A stretch of DNA of 64,000 nt from Halomonas jincaotanensis. Lineage in GTDB: Bacteria; Pseudomonadota; Gammaproteobacteria; Pseudomonadales; Halomonadaceae. This document shows positions 17,563 to 26,326 of the stretch, in pieces. The stretch is taken from the NCBI RefSeq assembly GCF_018448785.1, contig NZ_JAHCLU010000009.1:62001-126000 (forward strand). Reading direction: 5' to 3'. Below the pieces are notes generated by a model that was not told where the DNA came from, searched no databases, and saw only the letters and a program-made list of their open reading frames with translations. Each line of letters begins with the position of its first letter. Position 1 is the stretch's first letter. Made by a program: the position numbers and the translations under genes.

Positions 17563-17928
17563 TTAAATCAAGTCATATTGCTTGAGTTTCTTGCGCAGGG
17601 TGCCGCGATTGAGGCCGAGGATCTCGGCGGCGCGGGTCTGGTTGCCCTGAGCGTAATCGAGCACGGTGGCGAACAGGGGTGCCTCGACCTCGGCCATGAC
17701 CATGGCGTAGAGACCGGTGACGTCGCCTCCGTCGAGATGCGCGAAATAGCGGCGCATGGCGCTATCCACGACCTCGCGCAGTGGCTGCTGGGCGGCCGGT
17801 TCATCCAGAGAGGGCTCGTCCAATGAGAGCTTGTCCTGGCCGGGGTTGGCCGTGCCGTCGAGATTATGCGAAGCCTGAGCATTCTGTCCGGGCAGCGTGG
17901 GATTGTTGGGAAAGGCTTGGCTGGTCAT
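17563..17928 (-). CDS. fis: DNA-binding protein Fis
   Basis: Fis is the nucleoid-associated dimer that bends DNA and activates rRNA and tRNA promoters. The C-terminal 75 residues are typical: PLREVVDSAMRRYFAHLDG, GLYAMVMAEVEAPL and the helix-turn-helix GNQTRAAEILGLNRGTLRKKLKQYDLI. At 121 residues it is about 23 longer than E. coli Fis, because of an N-terminal Pro/Asn/Asp-rich extension containing the small repeat SLDEPSLDEP. Its start overlaps the dusB stop by four bases (ATGA), the standard dusB-fis operon, which allows strong growth-phase control from the dusB promoter. Confidence 0.96.
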   Translation of the reverse strand: MTSQAFPNNPTLPGQNAQASHNLDGTANPGQDKLSLDEPSLDEPAAQQPLREVVDSAMRRYFAHLDGGDVTGLYAMVMAEVEAPLFATVLDYAQGNQTRAAEILGLNRGTLRKKLKQYDLI

Positions 17929-18983
17929 GCGGCACAGGTTCCCTTTGAGGTCACGTTGCGGCTCTGGCGACCCAGGGTCGCGCGAGAGCCGTAACGAAAG
18001 TGTTCGTCGATGAAGCGGTGCTGGGCGTCGACATTGTCGAGACCGTTGAAACGGGCCTTGAGGTCACGACAGAGTGCCTCGTCGATTCGCGTGTCACCGC
18101 TCAGATACCAGCCGACATGCTTGCGCGCGATGCGCACGCCCTGGTGATCGCCATAGAAATCATGCAAGGCTCCGAGATGTGTACGCAGCACTTCGGCGCG
18201 GGCCTGGTCGGACGGAGAGCCAAGGCGCTCCCCGTGCCGCAGGAAGTGGTCGATCTCGCGGAAAATCCATGGATTTCCCTGGGCGCCTCGACCCACCATC
18301 ACCGCATCGGCACCAGTATAGTCGAGCACCCTGAGTGCTTTCTCGGGAGAATCGATATCGCCATTGGCGAAGACCGGAATCTTGACCGCGGACTTGATCG
18401 CGGCAATGGTGTCGTACTCGGCCATGCCAGTATAACGCTGCTGGCGATGTCGCCCGTGCACGGCCAGTGCCTGGATGCCGGCCTCCTGAGCGAGGCGGGC
18501 AACACGCACGCCGTTGTTGCTCTCGGCACACCAGCCGGTTCGGATCTTGAGTGTCACCGGTACGTCCACCGCAGCCACCACCGCGTCGAGGATCTCGGCG
18601 ACCAGAGCCTCATCGCGAAGCAGCGCCGATCCGGCTGCCTTGTTGCAGACCTTCTTGGCCGGGCAGCCCATATTGATGTCGATGATCTCCGCGCCGATTT
18701 CGGCGTTCAAGCGTGCCGCTTCGGCGAGCTGTATGGCGTCGCCGCCGGCAATTTGCACGGCGCGTGGCCCCGGCTCGCCGCGGTGATCCATGCGCTGTCG
18801 CGACTTGCGGGTGTGCCAGAGGCCGGGGTCTGAGGTCACCATCTCACCTACCACCAACCCCGCGCCCAGCTGTCGGCAGAGCTGGCGAAAGGGGCGGTCG
18901 GTGACGCCGGCCATCGGGGCAAGGATGACCCGATTGGGCAATGTGTGGCGCCCAATACGAGGCAGTGAGGGGGAATCAGGCAT
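17925..18983 (-). CDS. dusB: tRNA-dihydrouridine synthase B DusB
   Basis: DusB is the FMN/NADPH enzyme that reduces a uridine in the tRNA D-loop to dihydrouridine (position 17 in E. coli). The 352-residue protein has the TIM-barrel opening VILAPMAGVTDRPFR, substrate loop INMGCPAKKVCNKAAGSALL with the catalytic Cys, LKIRTGWCAESNNG, ALAVHGRHRQQRYTG and the FMN-phosphate loop VFANGDI and VMVGRGAQGNPW. It lies directly upstream of fis with a four-base overlap and follows prmA after 94 bases, the canonical gammaproteobacterial arrangement. Confidence 0.96.
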   Translation of the reverse strand: MPDSPSLPRIGRHTLPNRVILAPMAGVTDRPFRQLCRQLGAGLVVGEMVTSDPGLWHTRKSRQRMDHRGEPGPRAVQIAGGDAIQLAEAARLNAEIGAEIIDINMGCPAKKVCNKAAGSALLRDEALVAEILDAVVAAVDVPVTLKIRTGWCAESNNGVRVARLAQEAGIQALAVHGRHRQQRYTGMAEYDTIAAIKSAVKIPVFANGDIDSPEKALRVLDYTGADAVMVGRGAQGNPWIFREIDHFLRHGERLGSPSDQARAEVLRTHLGALHDFYGDHQGVRIARKHVGWYLSGDTRIDEALCRDLKARFNGLDNVDAQHRFIDEHFRYGSRATLGRQSRNVTSKGTCAA

Positions 18984-19077
18984 CGTCGCGGTCGCAGGCT
19001 TCAGAGGGTGGTCATCATACGCCCACCACCGCCATGGGTGAAGGTGCCGATGGCATGATAGGTCAGTAAGGCATCAC

Positions 19078-19989
19078 TCAGCTCGGCCGTCGTCCAGTGA
19101 GCCGCACCCAACCCTCGCGGGTCGTCGGCTCCTCCATGAGCAGTCCCTGTGCCTCATAAGCAATGAGGACGGTGTCGGCCTGGGCCGCAAGGATGCCCGA
19201 TAATGCCAGTCGCCCCCCCGGAGCCACACGGGCGGCGATCTCGTCGGCAAGTTCGATCAGGGGACCGGCGAGAATGTTGGCGACCACGACCGGGAAGTGG
19301 CTCGCTTCGAGTTGTTCGGGGTAGCAGAGTCGCAGGTCGGCCTCTTCGATCCCATTGCGTCGAGCGTTGTCACGGGTGGCCTGGAGCGCTTGTGGGTCAA
19401 TGTCGGTGCCGGTAGCTTGGGAGGCACCCAGTTTGAGCGCGGCGATGGCCAGGATCCCCGAGCCGCAACCCACGTCGAGCACCGCCTGGTCGTGCAGTCG
19501 GTCGGCCACGGCGAGGCCGTCGAGCCAGGCCAGGCAGAGTGATGTGGTGGCGTGGGTGCCGGTGCCGAAGGCGAGTCCCGGGTCGAGGTGCAGATTGACG
19601 GCGTCGAGCTCAGGCGGATCATGCCAGCTGGGCACGATCCATAACCGCTCGCCCATCTGCATCGGTTGAAAGTCGTCCATCCATTCCCGCTCCCAGTCGC
19701 GGTCGGCGAGCAGTTCGACTTCGATGTCGGGACAGGGCTCCTCGGGCATTACCTCGGCCCAGGCGGCGGATACCTGGGCGAGCATGGCGTCAACGCCTTC
19801 CGGGTCATCGTAGAGCCCGGTCAAAACGGTCGTTTCCCAAAGCGGTGTCGTGCCACGCTCCGGTTCGAAGACCGGCTCGTCGTGGGCGTCCTGCAGGGTG
19901 ATGGCGGTGGCGCCTTCGGCCAGTAGCAGCTCTTCCAGGGTATCGGCTTGCTCCGGGGCAATACGCGCCTTGAGTTGCAGCCAGGGCAT
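19078..19989 (-). CDS. prmA: Ribosomal protein L11 methyltransferase PrmA
   Basis: PrmA trimethylates several amines of ribosomal protein L11 using S-adenosylmethionine. The 303-residue protein has the N-terminal L11-recognition domain (PWLQLKARIAPEQADTLEEL) and a class I methyltransferase domain: DPGLAFGTGTHATTSLCLAWL, motif I VLDVGCGSGILAIAALKLGA, TGTDIDPQAL and VVVANILAGPLIEL (the NPPY-equivalent loop). It sits between accC (92 bases upstream) and dusB, as in pseudomonads and relatives. Confidence 0.96.
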   Translation of the reverse strand: MPWLQLKARIAPEQADTLEELLLAEGATAITLQDAHDEPVFEPERGTTPLWETTVLTGLYDDPEGVDAMLAQVSAAWAEVMPEEPCPDIEVELLADRDWEREWMDDFQPMQMGERLWIVPSWHDPPELDAVNLHLDPGLAFGTGTHATTSLCLAWLDGLAVADRLHDQAVLDVGCGSGILAIAALKLGASQATGTDIDPQALQATRDNARRNGIEEADLRLCYPEQLEASHFPVVVANILAGPLIELADEIAARVAPGGRLALSGILAAQADTVLIAYEAQGLLMEEPTTREGWVRLTGRRPS

Positions 19990-20081
19990 GGGCAGGTCTC
20001 TAGAGAATCAGGGGGAGAAGGTGATACGGATGGGGCACGCTGCGGTCTCTCGAGGTGCCCGACATCTGAGCGTTCAGGGGC

Positions 20082-21422
20082 TTAGAGCCCCAGCTTCTTC
20101 TCAAGATAATGGATGTTGACGCCGCCCTGCTGGAAATAACCGTCGCGCACCAGGTCCTTGTGGAGGTCGGTGTTGGTCTTGATGCCTTCCACCAGCAACT
20201 CGTCCAGGGCATTGCGCATACGCGTCAGCGCCGTCTCGCGGTCGACACCCCAGGTGATCAGCTTGCCGATTAACGAGTCGTAATGGGGCGGAACCGTGTA
20301 ACCGGTATAGATATGCGAGTCCATGCGAACCCCTAACCCACCTGGCGGGTGGTAGAGCGTTACCTTGCCGGGGGACGGCAAGAAGGTGCGGGAATCTTCA
20401 GCATTGATCCGGCATTCGAAGGAATGACCGCTGACCTTGATGTCCTCTTGGGAGACCGAGAGCGGCAGGCCGGAGGCGATGCGCAACTGTTCGCGGACGA
20501 TGTCCACGCCGGTGACCATCTCGGTCACTGGGTGCTCGACCTGGACGCGAGTGTTCATCTCGATGAAGAAGAATTCGCCATTCTCGTAGAGGAACTCGAA
20601 GGTGCCGGCACCCCGGTAGCCAATAGTGATGCAGGCTTCGCGGCAGGCATCCAATACCTTGGCCCGGGCGGTCTCGTCGATGCCGGGGGCCGGGGCCTCT
20701 TCGATGACTTTCTGATGGCGGCGCTGCAGCGAGCAGTCGCGATCGTACAGATGAATGGCATTGCCCTGGCCGTCCGCCAGCACCTGCACTTCGACATGGC
20801 GCGGGCGCTGGAGAAACTTCTCCATGTAGACGGTGCCATCGCCGAACGCGGCGTGGGCTTCGGTGCGCGTGACATTGACCGCCGAGAGCAGGTGGGCTTC
20901 GGTATGCACTACGCGCATGCCGCGACCGCCACCACCCGAGGCTGCCTTGATGATCACCGGATAACCGATGCGCCGCGCCACGGCCACCGTTTCGCCTTCG
21001 TCATCACCGAGAGGGCCGTCGGAGCCGGGCACCGTGGGCACGCCGGCTTTCTTCATGGACTCGATGGCACTGACCTTGTCGCCCATCAGGCGGATGGTCT
21101 CGGCCCGTGGCCCAATAAAGGTGAAGCCGGAACGCTCGACCTGTTCGGCGAAATTGGCGTTCTCGGAGAGAAAGCCATAACCGGGGTGGATGGCGCTGGA
21201 GTCGGTGACCTCCGCGGCACTGATCAAGGCCGGGATGTTCAGGTATGACAGCGCCGAAGACGCTGGACCGATACACACGGCCTCGTCGGCTAGCCGCACA
21301 TGCATCAGTTCACGGTCGGCCTGGGAATGCACCGCCACGGTCTTGATACCCAACTCCTTGCAGGCGCGCAGGATGCGCAGGGCGATCTCGCCTCGATTGG
21401 CAATGAGAACCTTGTCCAGCAT
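20082..21422 (-). CDS. accC: Acetyl-CoA carboxylase biotin carboxylase subunit AccC
   Basis: AccC carboxylates biotin carried on AccB, using ATP and bicarbonate, at the entry to fatty-acid synthesis. The 446-residue product from ATG 21422 begins [21 protein letters not shown], the family start. It shows the ATP-grasp glycine loop [50 protein letters not shown] and the metal ligands in [16 protein letters not shown]. Upstream in-frame codons to 21488 lie in the accB-accC gap and are not conserved-looking. It is encoded 58 bases after accB, as usual. Confidence 0.97.
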   Translation of the reverse strand: MLDKVLIANRGEIALRILRACKELGIKTVAVHSQADRELMHVRLADEAVCIGPASSALSYLNIPALISAAEVTDSSAIHPGYGFLSENANFAEQVERSGFTFIGPRAETIRLMGDKVSAIESMKKAGVPTVPGSDGPLGDDEGETVAVARRIGYPVIIKAASGGGGRGMRVVHTEAHLLSAVNVTRTEAHAAFGDGTVYMEKFLQRPRHVEVQVLADGQGNAIHLYDRDCSLQRRHQKVIEEAPAPGIDETARAKVLDACREACITIGYRGAGTFEFLYENGEFFFIEMNTRVQVEHPVTEMVTGVDIVREQLRIASGLPLSVSQEDIKVSGHSFECRINAEDSRTFLPSPGKVTLYHPPGGLGVRMDSHIYTGYTVPPHYDSLIGKLITWGVDRETALTRMRNALDELLVEGIKTNTDLHKDLVRDGYFQQGGVNIHYLEKKLGL

Positions 21423-21480
21423 AAGGAATCCGCCAGTGTTGTCAGGTGAATGATGAGCCCAGGGACCGGAGAGTGCCGGA

Positions 21481-21945
21481 TCAGGCAATCACGAGCATTG
21501 GCTGGTCAAATTCGACCGGCTCGCCATCCTCGACCAGGATTGCCTCGATGACGCCGTCACGATCCGCCTCGATCTGGTTCATCATCTTCATCGCCTCGAT
21601 GAGGCAGATCGTCTCACCTTTCTTGACGCTCGAGCCGATCTCGACGAAGGGTTTGGAGCCCGGGGCCGGGGAGCGGTAGAAGGTGCCGACCATCGGTGAG
21701 CTCACCGCATGGCCCCTAAAGACCGGCGTCTCGTCGGCCGGCTCGGCAGATGATGGCGGTGGAGTGGTGGCGTGTGGGGCTGGCTGTTGTGGCTGGGAGT
21801 AAGCATAGGGGGCTGGCTGCTGCCAATTGGTGCCGTTGGGATGACGGCTGATGCGTACCGATTCCTCGCCTTCCTGGATCTCGATTTCGCTGATGTTGGA
21901 CTCTTCGAGCAGTTCGATCAGCTTCTTGACCTTGCGGATATCCAT
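21481..21945 (-). CDS. accB: Biotin carboxyl carrier protein of acetyl-CoA carboxylase AccB
   Basis: AccB carries the biotin that shuttles CO2 from AccC to the carboxyltransferase. The 154-residue protein has a dimerising N-terminal helix ([20 protein letters not shown]), a Pro/Ala/Gln-rich flexible linker (residues ~42-72) and the C-terminal biotinyl domain, including the thumb [18 protein letters not shown] and the biotin-accepting Lys120 in [13 protein letters not shown]. It depends on BirA and on biotin from the bio genes 11 kb away in the same window. aroQ, often found just upstream in related genomes, is absent; the 200-base gap to dsbD holds no gene. Confidence 0.97.
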   Translation of the reverse strand: MDIRKVKKLIELLEESNISEIEIQEGEESVRISRHPNGTNWQQPAPYAYSQPQQPAPHATTPPPSSAEPADETPVFRGHAVSSPMVGTFYRSPAPGSKPFVEIGSSVKKGETICLIEAMKMMNQIEADRDGVIEAILVEDGEPVEFDQPMLVIA

Positions 21946-22146
21946 GACGTTATCTCAATCGATGAGTTCGTGGTCGATACCGGCCCGATGGCGCTGTCAA
22001 CTTGGGCCAAGTCTCAATAGATCGCGGCAAGATAGCGTCTCTTGTCGCTTCTAATGGCCAAAAAAAAGAAGTTCGCGAAGTGTGACGAAGTTAGCCAAGG
22101 ATGTCCAGCGGCTACTAGAACACTGTTCGTTGGGAGGTGGCGAGGC

Positions 22147-24024
22147 TCAGCCGCGCTGCTCCTCAAGCCAGTCGATGACGCCGTCGAGATGACTCGCGAA
22201 GGGCGCTGATTGTATCTCACCCTGGATGCGGGCTTCGCGCAACTCGTCGCTGGTGGCATCGAAGAACAGCAGGCTCGGGGGGCCGAACAGATCATAGTGG
22301 TCGAGAAGGCGGCGACTGGTGTCGTTGGTGTCGGTGACATCCACATTGATGCGCGTGAACGCGGAAAGCCGCTCAGCGACTTGTGGGTCCGTGTAGACCT
22401 GACGCTCGAGCTGCTTGCAGGAGATGCACCAGTCGGCGGTGAAGTGCACGAAGGAGGGATTGCCTGATTCAGCGGCACTGGCCAATGCCTGCTCCAGGCC
22501 GTCGAGGCGTGTCACGGTGGTGACCTCGGCATCCTCAATGCCGCCGCGCCGCTCCGTTGGCTGCGAGGCGGTGAGGCTGGCCAGCGGCCGTAGGGGGTCC
22601 CCGCTGCCGCCGGCGGCGCCGATGATCAGGGCGATGCCCCACGCCAGCAGCAGGATGCCTGCCGTCTGGCGTACCCGAGGCCAGCCCTGGGACTGGTTGA
22701 CGGTCAGTGCTCCCAGCGCCAGGGCGCTGCCGACGACAAGCGCCGCCCATAGTACGAGGGCGAGAGGGGCCGGGACCAGGCGCTCGACGAGCCAGATGGC
22801 CACCGCCAGCATGAGGATGCCGAAGGTGATCTTGACACCGTTCATCCAGGCACCGGAGCGCGGCAACAGGGTGGTACCCAGGGTCCCGACCACTAGCAGC
22901 GGAATCCCCATGCCAAGCCCCAGGGCGAGCAGGGCGGCACCGCCCAGCAGGGCGTCACCGGTGGTGGAGATGAAGACCAGTGCGCCAGCCAGAGGTGCCG
23001 AGACGCAAGGGGAAACCACCAGTACCGACAGGGAACCGGCAAGCGCCAGACCCAATGGGCCGCTGCGTTGGGCCCGCGCCTGCCAGTCATCGACGCGTCC
23101 TGCCAAGCGCGGTGACAAGCGCATGTTGAAGGTGCCGAACATGGCCAGTGCAAAGATGCCGAACAGGGTCGCGAAGGTGATCAGCACCGGGGCGGATTGC
23201 AGATGCGCCTGGAGGTTGAGGCCGGCGCCGAAGAGGCCCATCAACACCCCCACCACGGCATAGGTAAGCGCCATGCCGGCCACATAGCTGGCTGACAGCC
23301 AAAAGGCGCGTCCACGGGTGGGGTTCTGACCCACGATGATCGATGACAGGATCGGTACCATGGGCAGTACACAGGGTGTAAAGGTGAGCCCCAGACCGCC
23401 GATGAAGAAGAGCCCCAACACCAAGGGCACGCTCGCGCTTTGCATCAGTTCACGAAAGTGGGCGTCCTCGCTGACGAGTGAACGGTCAGATGTTTTGGCG
23501 CTGAGACCATCGGTCGATGCGGGGGTTGGCGCCGAGGAGGCTGGCGTTGCCGAGCTATCGGCGAAAACCGCGGGTGGCGATCCTTGCGCCGCCAGCAGTT
23601 CCAGCGTCTCGGGAGGGTAGCAAAGTCCGGCATCGGCACAGCCCTGAAAGGTCAGATCCAACGCCAGCGGACCGGGTGGGACCTCGCCGCCGAGCGGCAC
23701 CTCGATGACAACCTGGTCGTAGAAGACGTTGACGTCACCCAGGAATTCGTCGGTCTTGGCTTCTCCCGGTGGTAGTTGAAGGTCTCCGAGCACGACATCG
23801 CCGCTCGCGGCTTCCACCGCGAACTGATGGCGATAGAGATAGTAGCCTTCGGCGTTTTCGAACCCCACGAAGAGTGTCTCGCCGTCGTGCCAGGCACTGG
23901 GCGTGAAGGCTTCGCTGACCGGCAGGAAGTCATCCTGCGAGGAAGACGAAAACCATTGCGCCTGCACCGACAGCGAGAACAACATCAGAAGCAGCAGCCA
24001 CACCAGGCGAGCGGATTTCAACAC
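22147..24024 (-). CDS. dsbD: Thiol:disulfide interchange protein DsbD
   Basis: DsbD carries electrons from cytosolic thioredoxin across the inner membrane to periplasmic DsbC, CcmG and related proteins. The 625-residue protein starts with GTG (24024, GAGGAAG upstream) and has a signal peptide ending VQA. The nDsbD domain has its pair at Cys129 and Cys135 (CADAGLC). About eight membrane helices follow, with the buried pair Cys218 (TFTPCVLP) and Cys340 (VVSPCVSA), and a thioredoxin-like C-terminal domain has Cys533/Cys536 in DWCISCK. All six redox cysteines are present. Co-orientation with accB over a 200-base gap does not imply a shared function. Confidence 0.95.
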   Translation of the reverse strand: MLKSARLVWLLLLMLFSLSVQAQWFSSSSQDDFLPVSEAFTPSAWHDGETLFVGFENAEGYYLYRHQFAVEAASGDVVLGDLQLPPGEAKTDEFLGDVNVFYDQVVIEVPLGGEVPPGPLALDLTFQGCADAGLCYPPETLELLAAQGSPPAVFADSSATPASSAPTPASTDGLSAKTSDRSLVSEDAHFRELMQSASVPLVLGLFFIGGLGLTFTPCVLPMVPILSSIIVGQNPTRGRAFWLSASYVAGMALTYAVVGVLMGLFGAGLNLQAHLQSAPVLITFATLFGIFALAMFGTFNMRLSPRLAGRVDDWQARAQRSGPLGLALAGSLSVLVVSPCVSAPLAGALVFISTTGDALLGGAALLALGLGMGIPLLVVGTLGTTLLPRSGAWMNGVKITFGILMLAVAIWLVERLVPAPLALVLWAALVVGSALALGALTVNQSQGWPRVRQTAGILLLAWGIALIIGAAGGSGDPLRPLASLTASQPTERRGGIEDAEVTTVTRLDGLEQALASAAESGNPSFVHFTADWCISCKQLERQVYTDPQVAERLSAFTRINVDVTDTNDTSRRLLDHYDLFGPPSLLFFDATSDELREARIQGEIQSAPFASHLDGVIDWLEEQRG

Positions 24025-24266
24025 GAGCTTCCTCTTTTTGGCGTTCTAACGGAATGACCACCGACGTGAACTCGGACCCGTTGAGACGTTGCCGGTTCCA
24101 ATCCGGGCCCAACTCATGGGCGAGCTGCTAGGATATCGCAGAAGGCGCAGACTGTTGACCATCGCCGGCACCGAGAGCGTGTGCTTTATTGTCGCGCTGC
24201 TGTTTCGGCGTCGGGAGTGATTTGTCGTCTTCCCCAACCTTTGCCTAAATCCAGGGAACCAAGCAC

Positions 24267-25463
24267 ATGGCTTTGACGAAAAAGGGCGCCGCCAAGCGTC
24301 AAGAAAGCATCGAGAAGCTCGAACGCCCGGACTACGGCTGGATCTGGAAGCCGTTGCTGGTGCTGTTGGCGATCGCCCTGTTGGTTGCCGTGGCATTGGG
24401 CATCTGGTGGAGCCGAACACCGGCGACGTTCGCTGTGGAACAGGCCACCGCCGCGCAGCGTACCGACACGTCTCCGGCGGCCCGCGGCACCGTGACGACC
24501 GCCGCGCTGATGACAACGCTCGAAACCCTGCTCGACAAGCCGGGCGGTTACCTGCGCAATGACATTACGCCGCCGGGTGTATGGCTCGACAACATGCCCA
24601 GCTGGGAGCTGGGCGTGCTCAATCAGGCCCGCGACCTGACGCGCGCCTTGCCGGCGATGGAGGAAAACCATTTCGCCCTGCTTGACGAGGTCGCCGAGCG
24701 CTTGACCCACGACAGCAGCGCATGGTTTAACCCCTCCTTCGAGCATCAGCTCGAGGAGTCCCTGGTGTCGCTGGAAGGCTATCTGCAAGCGTTGGGCTCG
24801 CAGAATGCCGGCTTTGCGGCCGGGGCAGGACTCGCCGGCTGGCTAGACCAGGTGGCGCAGCGCCTCGATGGCCTCGGAATGAGGCTGTCGGCCAGCGTGG
24901 GCAGCCGCGATCGCCTAAGAGAGCTCGGGCTCGATGATGCGGAGTTACCATCCCGCACGCCCTGGTATCGCGTGGACAACATCTTCTTCGAGGCGCGTGG
25001 CAGTGGCTGGGCGCTGATTCACTTTCTTGAGGCAATACGCCGTGATCAAGCTGATGTGCTCGAAGCGTCTGGTGCGCTCGACGATCTGGCGTTGCTGGTG
25101 GCCGAGCTGGAACGTACCCAGCGCCGCCTGTGGAGTCCGATGATCCTCAATGGTTCGGGTTTCGGGGTATTCGCCAACCATTCGCTGGTGATGGCCAACC
25201 ATATTGTTCGGGCGCGGGACCTGACTCGCCGGATCGCCGAGCGAGTCGCGGAAGCGGAAAAAGCCGGTGCGATAGAGAAGGCTGCGGGCAGCGAGGAGGC
25301 ATCGGCACCGATCGAAGTTGGCGAGAGCGCTGAGGAGCCCTCAACCGCAGAGGCGCCGTCGCCACCGGCAGTCGACGATGCACCGAATGAGCCGACGGAC
25401 GACCCCGCCGCCGATAATGAAGCCGAGAGTGTCGAGGAGGACTCAGCGGCACAGCAGCAGTAA
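24267..25463 (+). CDS. DUF2333 family membrane-anchored protein
   Basis: The 398-residue protein has a basic cytosolic N-terminus, one membrane helix (residues ~28-47, PLLVLLAIALLVAVALGIWW) and a periplasmic domain typical of DUF2333: GGYLRNDITPPGVWLDNMPSWE, LLDEVAERLTHDSSAWFNPSFE and PWYRVDNIFFEARGSGWALIHFLEAI. The C-terminal 70 residues are a low-complexity Glu/Ala/Pro tail. The family is widespread in gammaproteobacteria with no settled function. It is divergent from dsbD and convergent with ppa, sharing the terminator at 25477. Confidence 0.88.
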   Translation: MALTKKGAAKRQESIEKLERPDYGWIWKPLLVLLAIALLVAVALGIWWSRTPATFAVEQATAAQRTDTSPAARGTVTTAALMTTLETLLDKPGGYLRNDITPPGVWLDNMPSWELGVLNQARDLTRALPAMEENHFALLDEVAERLTHDSSAWFNPSFEHQLEESLVSLEGYLQALGSQNAGFAAGAGLAGWLDQVAQRLDGLGMRLSASVGSRDRLRELGLDDAELPSRTPWYRVDNIFFEARGSGWALIHFLEAIRRDQADVLEASGALDDLALLVAELERTQRRLWSPMILNGSGFGVFANHSLVMANHIVRARDLTRRIAERVAEAEKAGAIEKAAGSEEASAPIEVGESAEEPSTAEAPSPPAVDDAPNEPTDDPAADNEAESVEEDSAAQQQ

Positions 25464-25476
25464 TACCGGTCCCGAC

Positions 25477-25508
25477 AAAAGGGCTCGCCTCTGCAGGCGA
25501 GCCCTTTT
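25477..25508. terminator. Bidirectional rho-independent terminator
   Basis: AAAAGGGCTCGCC-TCTGCA-GGCGAGCCCTTTT is a perfect 13-pair stem with a 6-base loop and A/T runs on both sides, placed between the convergent DUF2333 gene and ppa. Confidence 0.93.
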
Positions 25509-25549
25509 CGTCAGTTCAACTTCGGCAATCGGTGTTTGAACGCGAGCCG

Positions 25550-26080
25550 TCAAGCCTTTTCGAAGGCGGTAACCGATTTTTCGATGGCCTTGCGTGCGGC
25601 CTCGGCACCTTCCCAGGACTCGACCTTGACCCACTTGCCCTTCTCGAGATCCTTGTAGTTTTCGAAGAAATGCGCGATTTGCTGACGCAGCAGCTCGGGC
25701 AGATCCGTGACTTCCTGCACCTCGTCGTAGAGGCTTGAAAGCTTGGGATGCGGCACGCAGACCAGCTTGGCATCTTCCCCGGCTTCGTCGGTCATGTTGA
25801 GAATGCCCACCGGGCGGGCGCGGATGACAGCACCAGCCTGTACCGGGTAGGGCGTCACGACCAGCGCGTCCAGGGCGTCACCATCGTCGGCCAGGGTATG
25901 CGGGATGAAACCGTAATTGGCCGGGTAGAACATCGGGGTCGCCATGAAGCGGTCGACCAGAAGCGCCCCCATGTCCTTGTCGATTTCATACTTGATCGGC
26001 GTGTGGTTGGCTGGGATCTCGATCACCACGAACACGTCGTTAGGGAGGTCCTTGCCGGAGGGGATATCGTCGAAGTTCAT
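25550..26080 (-). CDS. ppa: Inorganic pyrophosphatase Ppa (family I)
   Basis: Ppa hydrolyses cytosolic pyrophosphate to phosphate, pulling biosynthetic reactions forward. The 176-residue product from ATG 26080 equals the E. coli length; a GTG two codons upstream is less likely because AAGGAAG is spaced for the ATG. Conserved blocks are [42 protein letters not shown] (metal-binding aspartates), the [10 protein letters not shown] loop and [17 protein letters not shown] strong promoter lies upstream. The nearby PPi-type phosphofructokinase (28066) would compete for the same PPi pool. Confidence 0.97.
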   Translation of the reverse strand: MNFDDIPSGKDLPNDVFVVIEIPANHTPIKYEIDKDMGALLVDRFMATPMFYPANYGFIPHTLADDGDALDALVVTPYPVQAGAVIRARPVGILNMTDEAGEDAKLVCVPHPKLSSLYDEVQEVTDLPELLRQQIAHFFENYKDLEKGKWVKVESWEGAEAARKAIEKSVTAFEKA

Positions 26081-26133
26081 CGTCACTTCCTTGGGTTGGC
26101 GAATCAGAATCGAATGGATGAAAAAGTCGGAGA

Positions 26134-26163
26134 ATTATACGGAGCCGCGAGGGCTATTACCAA
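26134..26163 (-). promoter_or_regulatory. Sigma-70 promoter for ppa
   Basis: TTGGTA (26163-26158), an 18-base spacer and a perfect TATAAT (26139-26134) lie 54 bases before the ppa ATG on the minus strand. Confidence 0.6.
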
Positions 26164-26326
26164 TGCGACATTAGATACCCATCTCTATGCCAGTGCGGAG
26201 GAAGACGCTCGGGAAAGGCCGATTTTTCGGGCGTTGGTCAACGGGATGATGGGGCCCATGTATCATTGGCGAAACGAGCAAACCCGCCGGCGCCATGGTC
26301 GGCGGTGTCGACCAGAGGAGAACATC

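Noticed and set aside
22106..22120. GAACACTGTTC palindrome between dsbD and accB
   Set aside because: Too short and isolated to call an operator.
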